Origin: Vibrio sagamiensis NBRC 104589
GTDB taxonomy: Bacteria; Pseudomonadota; Gammaproteobacteria; Enterobacterales; Vibrionaceae
Length of the DNA stretch: 64,000 nt
Direction: 5' to 3'
Assembly (NCBI RefSeq): GCF_007990935.1
Contig: NZ_BJXJ01000005.1
Location: forward strand, 82,583 to 146,582
Below are positions 36,037-44,702 of the stretch, one piece after another. The position numbers were made by a program, and so were the translations under genes. Position 1 is the first letter of the stretch; each line of letters begins with the position of its first letter. A model generated the notes under the pieces. The model worked only from the letters and a program-made list of their open reading frames with translations. It had not been told where the DNA came from and searched no databases.

Positions 36037-37173
36037 TTAAGACAAAGGCAATTGCCTTATTCTTTGCTGGGCTTCTTGACAGAGCTTTATTCTTTGTCGT
36101 GTTTCTTCCAATGAAGCCATTTGAGTCTTAACCGCGACAGGATTGATATTGCGTCCTTCGATCACCACTTCAGCAACATTTTCAGCAACTGTTATTGCCG
36201 CTTGGTTTGCAAATCTTCCAGGAATAGTTGAGACGGTTTTCCAACCGAGACCCGCGATAGATTGTGCTGTTGTAATGCTCTTATAGATAGTGAAACCTCT
36301 TGGCCCCACTTTTACTTGATCCAATATGACTTTGGTATACCCACCATGAGTAGAGGGAGGCGTGTATGTTAGCGTTTTACCGCCATGGGTGACTTTGGTT
36401 GCGATAACCCTTCCTTCACTTTGGCCTAGCCGCATAGCAGGGTTGGTTTTATGTACCCATTTAAGAGGCGGCTTTACCTTGTTGAGTAACCGGCTAGCTA
36501 GGCCTGGCTGAGTGACATCCTCTAGTGCACCTCCAGCTTGAACCCAACGAATATTCTGAATTGATTTATAAGCAGAGTAACTACCACTAATTACACCAAT
36601 AACATCAAACGCAACGGTAGCCATATCCAGTTGATGTGATATGTTTCCATCATCAATAGTTCCTGAAGCGATTTGCAATGACCCCCCAATCATTCCCGCT
36701 GCACCACTAATAATTCCGGCAGCAAGGAGTAAGCTTGCTCCCCCCGAAGGTGCTGCGGTCAGTATTCCTATAGCGCCAGTAATAATACCGAATACCCCAA
36801 ATAAAATTTTCTTAATATTTAGGTGTCCACTTGGATCAGTAAAGTTTATTGGGTCATTGTGACAGTAGGCATAAGCATTATGAACACCTTGATTAAAAGG
36901 GGCTAAACTGTCTGGTACATTAAAGCGCATCAAATTTGGTTGATAGAGTCGATATCCTTGACCTAAATGATACCCCTCCAATATTGGATCCAGCCATTCT
37001 CCATTAAAGCCTAATTGTGATGTTGCTTTTGTTATTGATTGCGCCATTGCTAATCGTACTGAAGCTGGTAGAAGGGTAACACCACCAGCAACAGCAGTAG
37101 TTTGGCCAATTTTAATTAAAAATTCACGTCGATTGAGAGGTGTGATGAATACAGAATCTTTATGGTTATTCAT
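36037..37173 (-). CDS. Tat-signal protein carrying the RHS core end and toxin-like C-terminus
   Basis: 378 residues. A twin-arginine signal comes first: NRREFLIKIGQ, then a hydrophobic stretch and an A-M-A cleavage site. Directly after it stands the end of an RHS core (LGFNGEWLDPILEGYHLGQG, NLMRFNVPDSLAPF, NAYAYCHNDPINFTDPSGH). A glycine/alanine-rich hydrophobic region and a variable C-terminal domain of unknown activity follow, as in RHS/TccC toxins. The start at 37173 has AGGA upstream and overlaps the stop of the large RHS gene by 8 nt (ATGAATAA). The upstream frame to 37254 lies within that gene and is ignored. No immunity gene follows. Confidence 0.8.
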   Translation of the reverse strand: MNNHKDSVFITPLNRREFLIKIGQTTAVAGGVTLLPASVRLAMAQSITKATSQLGFNGEWLDPILEGYHLGQGYRLYQPNLMRFNVPDSLAPFNQGVHNAYAYCHNDPINFTDPSGHLNIKKILFGVFGIITGAIGILTAAPSGGASLLLAAGIISGAAGMIGGSLQIASGTIDDGNISHQLDMATVAFDVIGVISGSYSAYKSIQNIRWVQAGGALEDVTQPGLASRLLNKVKPPLKWVHKTNPAMRLGQSEGRVIATKVTHGGKTLTYTPPSTHGGYTKVILDQVKVGPRGFTIYKSITTAQSIAGLGWKTVSTIPGRFANQAAITVAENVAEVVIEGRNINPVAVKTQMASLEETRQRIKLCQEAQQRIRQLPLS

Positions 37174-40100
37174 ATGTATTTCCTGCTTGTTCACGTTTAC
37201 CAAATGGAGAGTAACGGTACATGGTGTTTTTCCCATCCGTTTGATTCGATGCAATTACAGAACCATTTTGATCCGTAGCCAAGAGTGATGTTATTGCTTC
37301 TTGCTCGGACCACTTAGGTATGCCTTCATGAGAGATATACTCGGTTGTTTGGCCGTTTTCTCTGATTGATGAAATATCACCCCATAAATACTCAAAGTGA
37401 CGTTCGTGGGTGTTGGAAATTTGGTCTGTTAAGCGATCGTTGCTGTCATATTGGTAGTGCCATATAGTTTGATTAGCCGTTACATTTTTGAGCTTGTCGA
37501 AGTTGTCATAGGTGAGTTCTCTCCCTTCTGCGTCTATCAGCATGTTGCCATTAAGGTCATAACGTAAAGTAACTTCAGGTTGTAATTTAGGATGAGTATG
37601 AGTAATTCGAGTTAATTGACTTGGGTCGTCAGACTCGTAATAGTATTGAGCGTTATCAATACCATTGGTTGTGATACAAAGCTGTGTCAACATGTTTCCT
37701 AGTGTGTCATACGTCCACTCTAAGGATTGAATTGGCTGTGACCAGTCACTCAACGGCGCGTTACCTAAGAATTCGACTTTGGTCAGTTGGGAGTACTCGT
37801 CATAATGATAGTTTTCAGTAAGATTTCCAAACTTAGCACACTCTTTACTCCGTGAACTGAGTAATCCCAGTGAGTCATAGACTTGAGATTGTTCATATAT
37901 GTAATCATCGTTTAAAGCAATGGCACGATGAATTTCATGGTTTTTGGAATCCCACTCTATTTCTGTTATTTGAATGTACTCAGCGGTGGATAGTCGTTCG
38001 AGATTCACTCGGTCAAAATTATCATATTCAAACTCAAGCATTGTATTATTAGTACTTAATCTTACGAGTCGTCCAAGATTATCGTAGCCAAATTGGCGAT
38101 TTTCCTTATCGCTTGTGACCGCAGTAATAACACCACCATAGGAATAATGATATTGACGAATTTCACCATTGTTATTTTCGAATTCAGGTAGACCTGTTGA
38201 TGTGTAACTTAGAGTCATTTTATTGCCTTTACTATCTCGGCTACCTGTTAACAACCCGGTGATAGGATCGTGTTCATAGAGAGTAATATCATTACCTGAT
38301 TCTTTCGCTCTCAATACGCCTAGTATGGAATTACGGGTAAACGTTCTTGGCTGGGAGGCTAAACTGCGTTCTGTTTCTGGTTGGTTACTGTTGTCGTTAT
38401 AAGTCCAAACTAAAGATGGAATTTGACTGGATCCACGGTAGAGGTTTTGTGCACGACCTAAGCCGTCGATATCACGTTTACCGATCAATTTGTTGCCAAT
38501 CTCCAACTGAGTGACTTGAGTTTGATCGGTATGAGCTGCATAGGTAAGATTGTGTTCAGTACCGTCAGGTTGAGTGATTTTAATAACGCGATCGAATTGA
38601 TCGTATTGATAGTGTTTAGATTGATTGAGCGGGTTGGTCTCTGTTTCTAGTCGACCCCAGCGATCATATTGATTTAACCAAGTATTTTCACCTTGTTGCC
38701 TTTGTTCCACAAACCCCCAGTTATTAAGGTGACTAACTGAACATTCAAGACCCTCTATACCTTGAGTTTTTTGTCTTGTGGCGAGATTATTAAACTCTAC
38801 GTGACGATTACCGTTTGGTAATATAATGGCTTTGAGTTGACCCCACTGGTCATATTCATAAGTCTCTGTTTGAACTACAGTCATCAATTTTTGATTTTTA
38901 TCTGGCAGTTGGTCGAAGTTGGCCTTACTTAATAAGCGACCTAAATTGTCGTACTGTTTCGTCCAAACAGTATTACTGCCTAGTTTGACTTCGAGCTCTC
39001 TGCCTTGGCCATCCCAGCTTTGCTCACTTATATTACCATTGCAGTCGGTTAAGACCATGATTTGTCGTGCTCTTGTCGTATCTAAGGTGTACTGATACGC
39101 CCGTGAAACATTGTCATCAATTGATTCTTGAGTATTACGTCGTAAAGCATCGTAAGTGTACGAGCAACGAACACCATCAGAATCAACTTGATAGGCAAGC
39201 TGACCAATATCCAAGAAATGAGCGATTGTCAAATAAGTCTGAGTTTCATCATGATTCGTGAGTTGTTCTTGTTCCACGAGAATATTTTGGTCTAAAACAT
39301 AATCGTAGCTTGAGATACTGGTGAAGGTGCCTGAAGCATGAAAGAGATGGTGTTTGATTGATTCAACTCGACCCAATGAATGAGGGGCACCGTGGTCTGC
39401 TTTATAACGATAGTCGGTTTGATAGCGAGAAGGGGAGTTCTCCGAGTTAAGTAAGACAGACGTGTGATTGTTCCAACCGGAAAAGCCTACATAAGTATAA
39501 GATGTAATCTTTGTCTCTGAGCCATTGTTTAAGGTTCTTTTTTTAACGAAATGAGGCATACCTGATGGAGAGGTTGGGCATCCGGCTTCACCTCTTTCTG
39601 AGTAATATTCATAATTTTCGATGATGTTATTTTCATCGGTGAACGAGAGTAAATTGCCAAAGGTATCGTATTCCCAAATGCGTTGCTGAGTATGATGATC
39701 CGCTCCATCTTGCCATTTTTCAATTTCATTGTTAATGAGAGCGTATTGAGGAGGTTGTGCAGTAAAAGGAATGTTGTCTTTGGCTGGGTAGGTTAGTGTT
39801 TTTTGGTGAACGATCTTGTTGTTCACTAACTTAACTTCTTCGATTAATAGATGGAACTGGTTATAAGTCTGTATAATTCGAGTTGCATCATTTTCTATTT
39901 TTTGAACACGATAGGTATATATATAACCACGTTCAAGCAAATTATCGAGCCCCTCACTTAATTGCCCGCCAGAAACACCATAACCCATAAAGTTGCGACT
40001 GTCGGTTCCCACAGGCCCATAGGTTGTTGCAATTATTGGTGAGTTACGAGTGATGATTCGGTGTAATGTGACTGCTGGTAAATAAGAGGTATTGTTGACT

Positions 40101-40855
40101 TTTATACCGCGATTATCATGAGTCAATAATTCTTCCATACCACAAGGGTGGGTAACACGAGAAATAACACTATAAGCTCCAAATTTTTGATAACCAAAAC
40201 CAAAATGACCATTTCTATCGGCTAAATTATATTTTACTAATTTACCGTTATTAATGATCAGGCTAAAATAGGCAGCGTGTACACTATCTGCGTTAGTAAA
40301 AACGTTAACACGGCCAGCACTAACATAGTCAATATGAAGAAGAGGAGTGTTTTGGGATGTTCTATCGTCCCATACTTTACTCAAATATTGATTATTGCCC
40401 GAACCTAGCCAATAAAAATATAAAGCATGACCATCACTTTGGGTGATCTTTACTACATTTCCATATTGGTTTAATTGATCTTGTCGGCCATTTTTATAGG
40501 TAATTAGGTAACCATTAGGTTCGATGGACACCGAGAAATCATTGAGTTTTTTATAGCGTAATATGAGTTTGTTATTAGATGTGTGTTCTGCACGGTAAGA
40601 TTGACCGTTAGCTAGATAAAGTTGCTTACTTGTTATATCGTATCTTGGTAAGTTTAACTTCCACCCTTGACCAAAACCTAAGTTTTCATGCGAATAAGGT
40701 GAAAACTGAAGCGCAATATCTAAATTAGGGCCTTTAAGCCAGTTACCAACTAGTGAACCAAAAGATATTTGGTAGGAAAAACTTCGGGTTCTTTGATCGA
40801 CTCCCCCAGAACAGAAGGAGTCGAAGTTAAAAGCGTTTGATATCCAATTTGACAT
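37166..40855 (-). CDS. RHS/YD-repeat protein lacking its core C-terminus
   Basis: 1229 residues of YD repeats that would build a hollow shell, as in RHS and TccC proteins. The N-terminus (DQRTRSFSYQISFGSLVG, LQFSPYSHENLGFGQGWKL) is the usual opening of this subgroup, and no signal peptide is present. Repeats such as YDNLGRL and YDQFDRV run through to YRYSPFGKRE. There the protein stops (AGNTYE), just where other family members continue into the LGFNGE core. The missing part is encoded in the next gene behind a Tat signal. It has no VgrG or Tc A/B partner nearby. Confidence 0.88.
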   Translation of the reverse strand: MSNWISNAFNFDSFCSGGVDQRTRSFSYQISFGSLVGNWLKGPNLDIALQFSPYSHENLGFGQGWKLNLPRYDITSKQLYLANGQSYRAEHTSNNKLILRYKKLNDFSVSIEPNGYLITYKNGRQDQLNQYGNVVKITQSDGHALYFYWLGSGNNQYLSKVWDDRTSQNTPLLHIDYVSAGRVNVFTNADSVHAAYFSLIINNGKLVKYNLADRNGHFGFGYQKFGAYSVISRVTHPCGMEELLTHDNRGIKVNNTSYLPAVTLHRIITRNSPIIATTYGPVGTDSRNFMGYGVSGGQLSEGLDNLLERGYIYTYRVQKIENDATRIIQTYNQFHLLIEEVKLVNNKIVHQKTLTYPAKDNIPFTAQPPQYALINNEIEKWQDGADHHTQQRIWEYDTFGNLLSFTDENNIIENYEYYSERGEAGCPTSPSGMPHFVKKRTLNNGSETKITSYTYVGFSGWNNHTSVLLNSENSPSRYQTDYRYKADHGAPHSLGRVESIKHHLFHASGTFTSISSYDYVLDQNILVEQEQLTNHDETQTYLTIAHFLDIGQLAYQVDSDGVRCSYTYDALRRNTQESIDDNVSRAYQYTLDTTRARQIMVLTDCNGNISEQSWDGQGRELEVKLGSNTVWTKQYDNLGRLLSKANFDQLPDKNQKLMTVVQTETYEYDQWGQLKAIILPNGNRHVEFNNLATRQKTQGIEGLECSVSHLNNWGFVEQRQQGENTWLNQYDRWGRLETETNPLNQSKHYQYDQFDRVIKITQPDGTEHNLTYAAHTDQTQVTQLEIGNKLIGKRDIDGLGRAQNLYRGSSQIPSLVWTYNDNSNQPETERSLASQPRTFTRNSILGVLRAKESGNDITLYEHDPITGLLTGSRDSKGNKMTLSYTSTGLPEFENNNGEIRQYHYSYGGVITAVTSDKENRQFGYDNLGRLVRLSTNNTMLEFEYDNFDRVNLERLSTAEYIQITEIEWDSKNHEIHRAIALNDDYIYEQSQVYDSLGLLSSRSKECAKFGNLTENYHYDEYSQLTKVEFLGNAPLSDWSQPIQSLEWTYDTLGNMLTQLCITTNGIDNAQYYYESDDPSQLTRITHTHPKLQPEVTLRYDLNGNMLIDAEGRELTYDNFDKLKNVTANQTIWHYQYDSNDRLTDQISNTHERHFEYLWGDISSIRENGQTTEYISHEGIPKWSEQEAITSLLATDQNGSVIASNQTDGKNTMYRYSPFGKREQAGNTYE

Positions 40856-40872
40856 ATTATGTCCTTTATAGA

Positions 40873-40899
40873 AAGTAAGCTCATAAGTTGAGCTTACTT
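40873..40899 (-). terminator. Hairpin just upstream of the RHS gene
   Basis: AAGTAAGCTCA (40873-40883) and TGAGCTTACTT (40889-40899) form a perfect 11-bp stem with a 5-nt loop. On the minus strand it is followed by TTTCTAT and then the RHS ribosome site. It may end the upstream transcript or attenuate RHS expression. Confidence 0.55.
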
Positions 40900-41076
40900 A
40901 TTAATGAATTATTCCAATTGAATGGTTATTCAGAGTGTAAAGAAGCCACAGTATTCTCTAAGAAGAATAAAGTCGGAATATTAGAGGTTCTATTCTGATT
41001 TATGCCACACAACGATCTTGCTGCTTGTTGGAAATAATGTAGCCTATTGATTTACAGCCTAATAAGAAGAAATTAT

Positions 41077-42201
41077 TTATTGAGCCGCTAGGAACCAGGT
41101 GGTGTAATCCCACTTCTGATTACCACCTTCATAGCTGCTAAGAGGGTAAACGATTTTAAGCGGTGCTTTATTACCGTATTGGTCGAAAGCAGTAAACCGA
41201 TATTCTTGTTGTTTCTCTTCAGTATTTGAGCTGATGTTTGAATACAGTAACTGGCTTATTGTTATTGAGCGGCGTTTTTGATTTACCCGCCAAGTGGCTG
41301 TTCTACCTTCTCCAGCAGAGCTATTAAATACATATTGTTCGGACACAGTACGTTCACTGCCTGGTTTGAAGATATAACCCTTTACGGAGCGGATGTCATC
41401 TTTACAGTTTTGCATACAGCCAAGCCAAGAATCATTCAAAAACAACTGATCTTGCTCAGCTTCATCATCATTATCCATTGCAACATCAACAAGTTGAACT
41501 TTAGATTTCAGCGGAGTGATGTAAAAATTTCGAATTGTTGCTTTGTAAAAATAGAAATCGTCGTAACGGGTTTCATGCCAAACTTCTTCTCCTGTTCCAA
41601 TATCTGCAAAATCAGTGATGTTATAGATCTTTGGCTCAACAGATTGATACATTGCAGTTTCATTTTGTGGGTGCTGACAACTGTCGTACACTTTGCCCCC
41701 TTCAAATTTTATCTGCGCACAAATTTGCCTAAACTGCGCAATTTCATTTGTATAGACCCAAGCTGAAAGTCTAGAAGTATCGGCTGTGCTGATACGTGAG
41801 TGTGGTAATGTCCTGCTGAAACCTGATGAAGCTCCCATTTGATGTGCATATTGATTAGGGGTATAAGTGTAGCCCCAGCAGTTGCTCCCGTATGTACAGT
41901 CTTTATCTTGGGTTAATAAGCGCCCATCACTTTTTAGATAGAAAGAAAGCGAGGATTTAAGATCATCAGTAGTGACATTTACAGGTGTCGCATAATTATC
42001 ACCAAAAGATACAGAAATGTTGAGTTTGGATTGCATTCTGCCATTGGCAAAGAACGGCATTGGTATACCATTACTCTCATTATGGTCTGCCGAAAGTTCT
42101 AATGATAATACTTCATATGAGTCATTAATGGCAGAAAAGGTGGGTGAAGAAATTATACTTATGCATATTGCACCTAAGATAGACTTTTTAATATTTCTCA
42201 T
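41077..42201 (-). CDS. Secreted protein of unknown function upstream of the RHS genes
   Basis: 374 residues with a signal peptide (KKSILGAICISIISSPTFSA). The mature protein is beta-rich in appearance and has several Cys residues (CTYGSNCWGYTY, SWLGCMQNCKDDIRS) likely to form disulfides. No known family is recognised. It is on the same strand as the split RHS genes, 221 nt away with a hairpin between, so cotranscription is possible but not shown. It might be a partner or delivery factor; that is only context. Confidence 0.65.
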   Translation of the reverse strand: MRNIKKSILGAICISIISSPTFSAINDSYEVLSLELSADHNESNGIPMPFFANGRMQSKLNISVSFGDNYATPVNVTTDDLKSSLSFYLKSDGRLLTQDKDCTYGSNCWGYTYTPNQYAHQMGASSGFSRTLPHSRISTADTSRLSAWVYTNEIAQFRQICAQIKFEGGKVYDSCQHPQNETAMYQSVEPKIYNITDFADIGTGEEVWHETRYDDFYFYKATIRNFYITPLKSKVQLVDVAMDNDDEAEQDQLFLNDSWLGCMQNCKDDIRSVKGYIFKPGSERTVSEQYVFNSSAGEGRTATWRVNQKRRSITISQLLYSNISSNTEEKQQEYRFTAFDQYGNKAPLKIVYPLSSYEGGNQKWDYTTWFLAAQ

Positions 42202-42696
42202 GATTATTCCTCGATTTAGTGAATGAAGTTAATGAATAATTAATTACGAAACATTACTTTTAGCTAAAACTTATATTGTTAATAAAGCAAATCAATAATG
42301 ACTTTTAGTTAGCTTTTTAATATCTATGCAATTAATTTTCACTCATACTAATATTGATAATCTATTGATGTAAAACTTATTCAAGTTTTACTGAGAACAA
42401 GAATGTTGAAATATTAAACCCTTTTTTATCAGTAGCTTATGGATTTTATTTATAATTATTTATATAAATGGTTGCTTTTTAATCTTCTGATTGTTGCTTA
42501 TTTCAATAATATTTACTTTTATTAGGCTGCTTTTTTGATGTCATCTACAAATGTAAACTTCCATATTGATTTAATTATTTTTCTAGAATGGTGGTTTTTT
42601 ATTTATTTCGATAGGTGAATTTAAATAATCATATTGGAAATATGAAAATATTCGTTATGAGTGCGGTTTAAATTAGCGCGGGACTTAGGAGGTTTG

Positions 42697-42762
42697 ATGG
42701 TTTTAAATATCTTAGTAATAATGATGAAAATAAAAAATGGATATATATTCAATTTTTTATAA
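42697..42762 (+). CDS. Candidate 21-residue small ORF
   Basis: MVLNILVIMMKIKNG... of 21 codons, with a hydrophobic start and basic middle. An exact AGGAGG (42687-42692) stands 4 nt before the ATG. The strong ribosome site in an otherwise empty region is the only reason to list it. Confidence 0.25.
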   Translation: MVLNILVIMMKIKNGYIFNFL

Positions 42763-42907
42763 CGCTTAGTTATATTACTTTATTGATGACTCTTAATCAT
42801 GGAATGGACACGATAAAGTTTTTAAATATGATGCTTAGGATTTAATTACCATATTGATATGAAGTTAAAAGATAAATTAATAACTAAAGCTAATTAAAGA
42901 AAACAGC

Positions 42908-42949
42908 TCTAGCTTAGTAGCAGGATTATAAACCCTATACTAAGCTAGA
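42908..42949 (-). terminator. Hairpin after the small lipoprotein gene
   Basis: TCTAGCTTAGTA (42908-42919) pairs perfectly with TACTAAGCTAGA (42938-42949) around an 18-nt loop, 13 nt past the stop at 42963. Confidence 0.55.
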
Positions 42950-42962
42950 AGAGTATAGGTTT

Positions 42963-43316
42963 TTAGCGTTCTAATTCATCACCGCGGCTAACCAATATTT
43001 TTTTACCATTGATTTTACCGATGTAAAGAGAGTCATTGCCCTTGTTATCAGGATGCTTCAGTTTGCCGCCAACATAAGTAGCGACACGGCCATCTGCTGT
43101 TGAACCAGAACAGTCGATGTAAGTTTCATATTTTCCATGGCCTTTTGGTGAAAGTTTACATTTCATATCATTTGCCATCGGGTAACCTTCCATTTCGAAA
43201 AGTTGTTCGATCTTTCCTGCAAGATATCCTTCGACCCATTCGATTGGGTTACTACAACCAGACAAGGCGATACTTGAGCCTAAAAGAAGCGCAATTGAAG
43301 CAGCTTTTAATTTCAT
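42963..43316 (-). CDS. Small lipoprotein
   Basis: 117 residues with a clean lipoprotein signal: basic MKLKAAS, a hydrophobic stretch and lipobox LSGC, so it is acylated at Cys-20 or so. The mature part has two further Cys residues (MKCKLSP, YIDCSGS) likely disulfide-bonded and a YVGGKLKH segment. No family recognised. It stands alone in AT-rich DNA with its own downstream hairpin. Confidence 0.75.
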   Translation of the reverse strand: MKLKAASIALLLGSSIALSGCSNPIEWVEGYLAGKIEQLFEMEGYPMANDMKCKLSPKGHGKYETYIDCSGSTADGRVATYVGGKLKHPDNKGNDSLYIGKINGKKILVSRGDELER

Positions 43317-43675
43317 ATGATTTTCCTTTTATTAATCATGCTTATCAATACATGGAGTTACCTTGGAGAAATGTAACGGAGATGATTGATAGCAATAGCT
43401 TGGATATTACATTAACAATATGACATAAAGTGTCTTATTGTTGTAAATAATAGCAACAGCAAGCGCAAATATACGAAATTATAGATTAAATTACAATCTG
43501 TTGTACGGTTTATATAATTATCTTATGTTATACATATATGATACAAAATTTTTTTTAATCAACATGTTGCATTTGGGTGTTTAAGAGAATTAGTCCTATT
43601 AACACGGCTAGTTTGATTGAATTCTATTGTTAATAGAAGTTAGGATATGTTGGATAAAATTGTAAGGTAGGTTCA
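43317..43675. other. AT-rich gap with no gene seen
   Basis: About 360 nt between the small lipoprotein and a terminator hairpin. I see no credible reading frame or repeat. Confidence 0.4.
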
Positions 43676-43721
43676 AATAACCTCAATTGGCGACCGTTGG
43701 AAAACGTTAATTGAGGTTATT
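43676..43721 (-). terminator. Long hairpin after the foldase-like gene
   Basis: AATAACCTCAATT (43676-43688) pairs perfectly over 13 bp with AATTGAGGTTATT (43709-43721); the loop can form a further CGTT/AACG stem. It lies 15 nt past the stop at 43737. Confidence 0.7.
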
Positions 43722-43736
43722 GGTATTGATTTCTAT

Positions 43737-44702
43737 TCATATCTGGAAAAAACTACGGCGAAAATCTTCAATTTGTTGTTGATAATAGGTATCCCAATCT
43801 TGTTTGTCTAAATTCGGTTGATTTAAGTACTCCTGATTTAGGTTATGTTTGAGCATTTCTAGTTGATATTGATATTCTTTAATATTTCTTTTCTGATCTG
43901 ATATCTGCTGCTTTCGCCATCTAACTTGTGAGATTTGTTTTTTGTTTAAATATGTAGCCTGTAAAGATTGAATGAGTTTTTTACGTTCAATTGGGGTAAT
44001 CTGTGGTGAAATTAATGATACTGCTTGTTCATATTTGGCTTGTGGGCTGACCAAGCCTAAAATTTGCTCCTCTTCCTTCCAGTTTTGCATTAAATTCTTA
44101 AACATTTTCAAGTATTCTTGTGCACTGGCACTGCGAAGTTCCTCTGCCTGCAAACTGAAGTCATACACTGCAAATTCATCGGCAAAGAGAAGGTTGGCAG
44201 TGTTTCCCCACACTTCTCTCGCTTTATCTTTTAGCTCTGTAACTCGCGAGGAGAGGGGTTGCCCTTTGTCAAAGACTAAATTACCCATTTGTTGTTGCCA
44301 GGCTTGGTTTTTATCAGAGTAATGTGTGAGCAACTTCCAACGGTTTATAGGTATTTGATTTTTGATGGTTTGTAGTTGTTGATCACAGTCGTAACTTGTT
44401 TGACATCCTTGCCAGAATAACTTGATAGATATAATCAGGTCTCTCCCCGTACTTTCACTCAGCCTATCAATCAATCTATGTTCAGGCTCTGAGGTATCAG
44501 TACGAGTATTCAGCTCGGAGGAGAGTACAGTGCTATTAAGTTTTGTAATACTCGTTGTGTTTAACACTTCTTTTTGCGTATTTTTGGCGAATCTCATGCC
44601 TGATTTATTTTGCATGTTTTCCGCCTTATTTCGGTACTGATCATGTAGAAATACGAGTCCGGCAACAACGGTAATGCACCCAATATATATTTTTCGTTTC
44701 AT
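43737..44702 (-). CDS. Membrane-anchored lipase-foldase-like protein
   Basis: 321 residues: an N-terminal anchor helix (KIYIGCITVVAGLVFL), a low-complexity linker, then a long helical, Gln/Lys-rich region. The stretch SSRVTELKDKAREVWG and NTANLLFADEFAVYDF resembles the helical scaffold of lipase-specific foldases (LifO/LipB), as does its place behind a secreted esterase-type gene. The classic RxxFDY-type foldase motif is not evident, so it is at best a distant member. ATGA overlap with the hydrolase gene shows tight coupling. Two Cys residues (CQTSYDC) may pair. Confidence 0.5.
   Translation of the reverse strand: MKRKIYIGCITVVAGLVFLHDQYRNKAENMQNKSGMRFAKNTQKEVLNTTSITKLNSTVLSSELNTRTDTSEPEHRLIDRLSESTGRDLIISIKLFWQGCQTSYDCDQQLQTIKNQIPINRWKLLTHYSDKNQAWQQQMGNLVFDKGQPLSSRVTELKDKAREVWGNTANLLFADEFAVYDFSLQAEELRSASAQEYLKMFKNLMQNWKEEEQILGLVSPQAKYEQAVSLISPQITPIERKKLIQSLQATYLNKKQISQVRWRKQQISDQKRNIKEYQYQLEMLKHNLNQEYLNQPNLDKQDWDTYYQQQIEDFRRSFFQI

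Larger units (their letters stand above)
42202..42962. other. 761-nt very AT-rich intergenic stretch
   Basis: No gene of normal size. The composition is markedly more AT-rich than the core genes, typical of silenced or acquired DNA. It contains a 21-codon frame with a perfect AGGAGG site (42697-42762) and a 12-bp hairpin (42908-42919 with 42938-42949) that ends the lipoprotein gene below. Confidence 0.5.

Noticed and set aside
37160..37175. Simple frameshift breaking one RHS gene
   Set aside because: The second frame does not continue RHS sequence at the junction; it has a new start, ribosome site and a full Tat leader before the core resumes.
36037..37254. RHS C-terminal gene starting at 37254
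   Set aside because: The first 27 residues lie inside the upstream RHS gene, have no ribosome site, and would put the Tat motif too far from the N-terminus.
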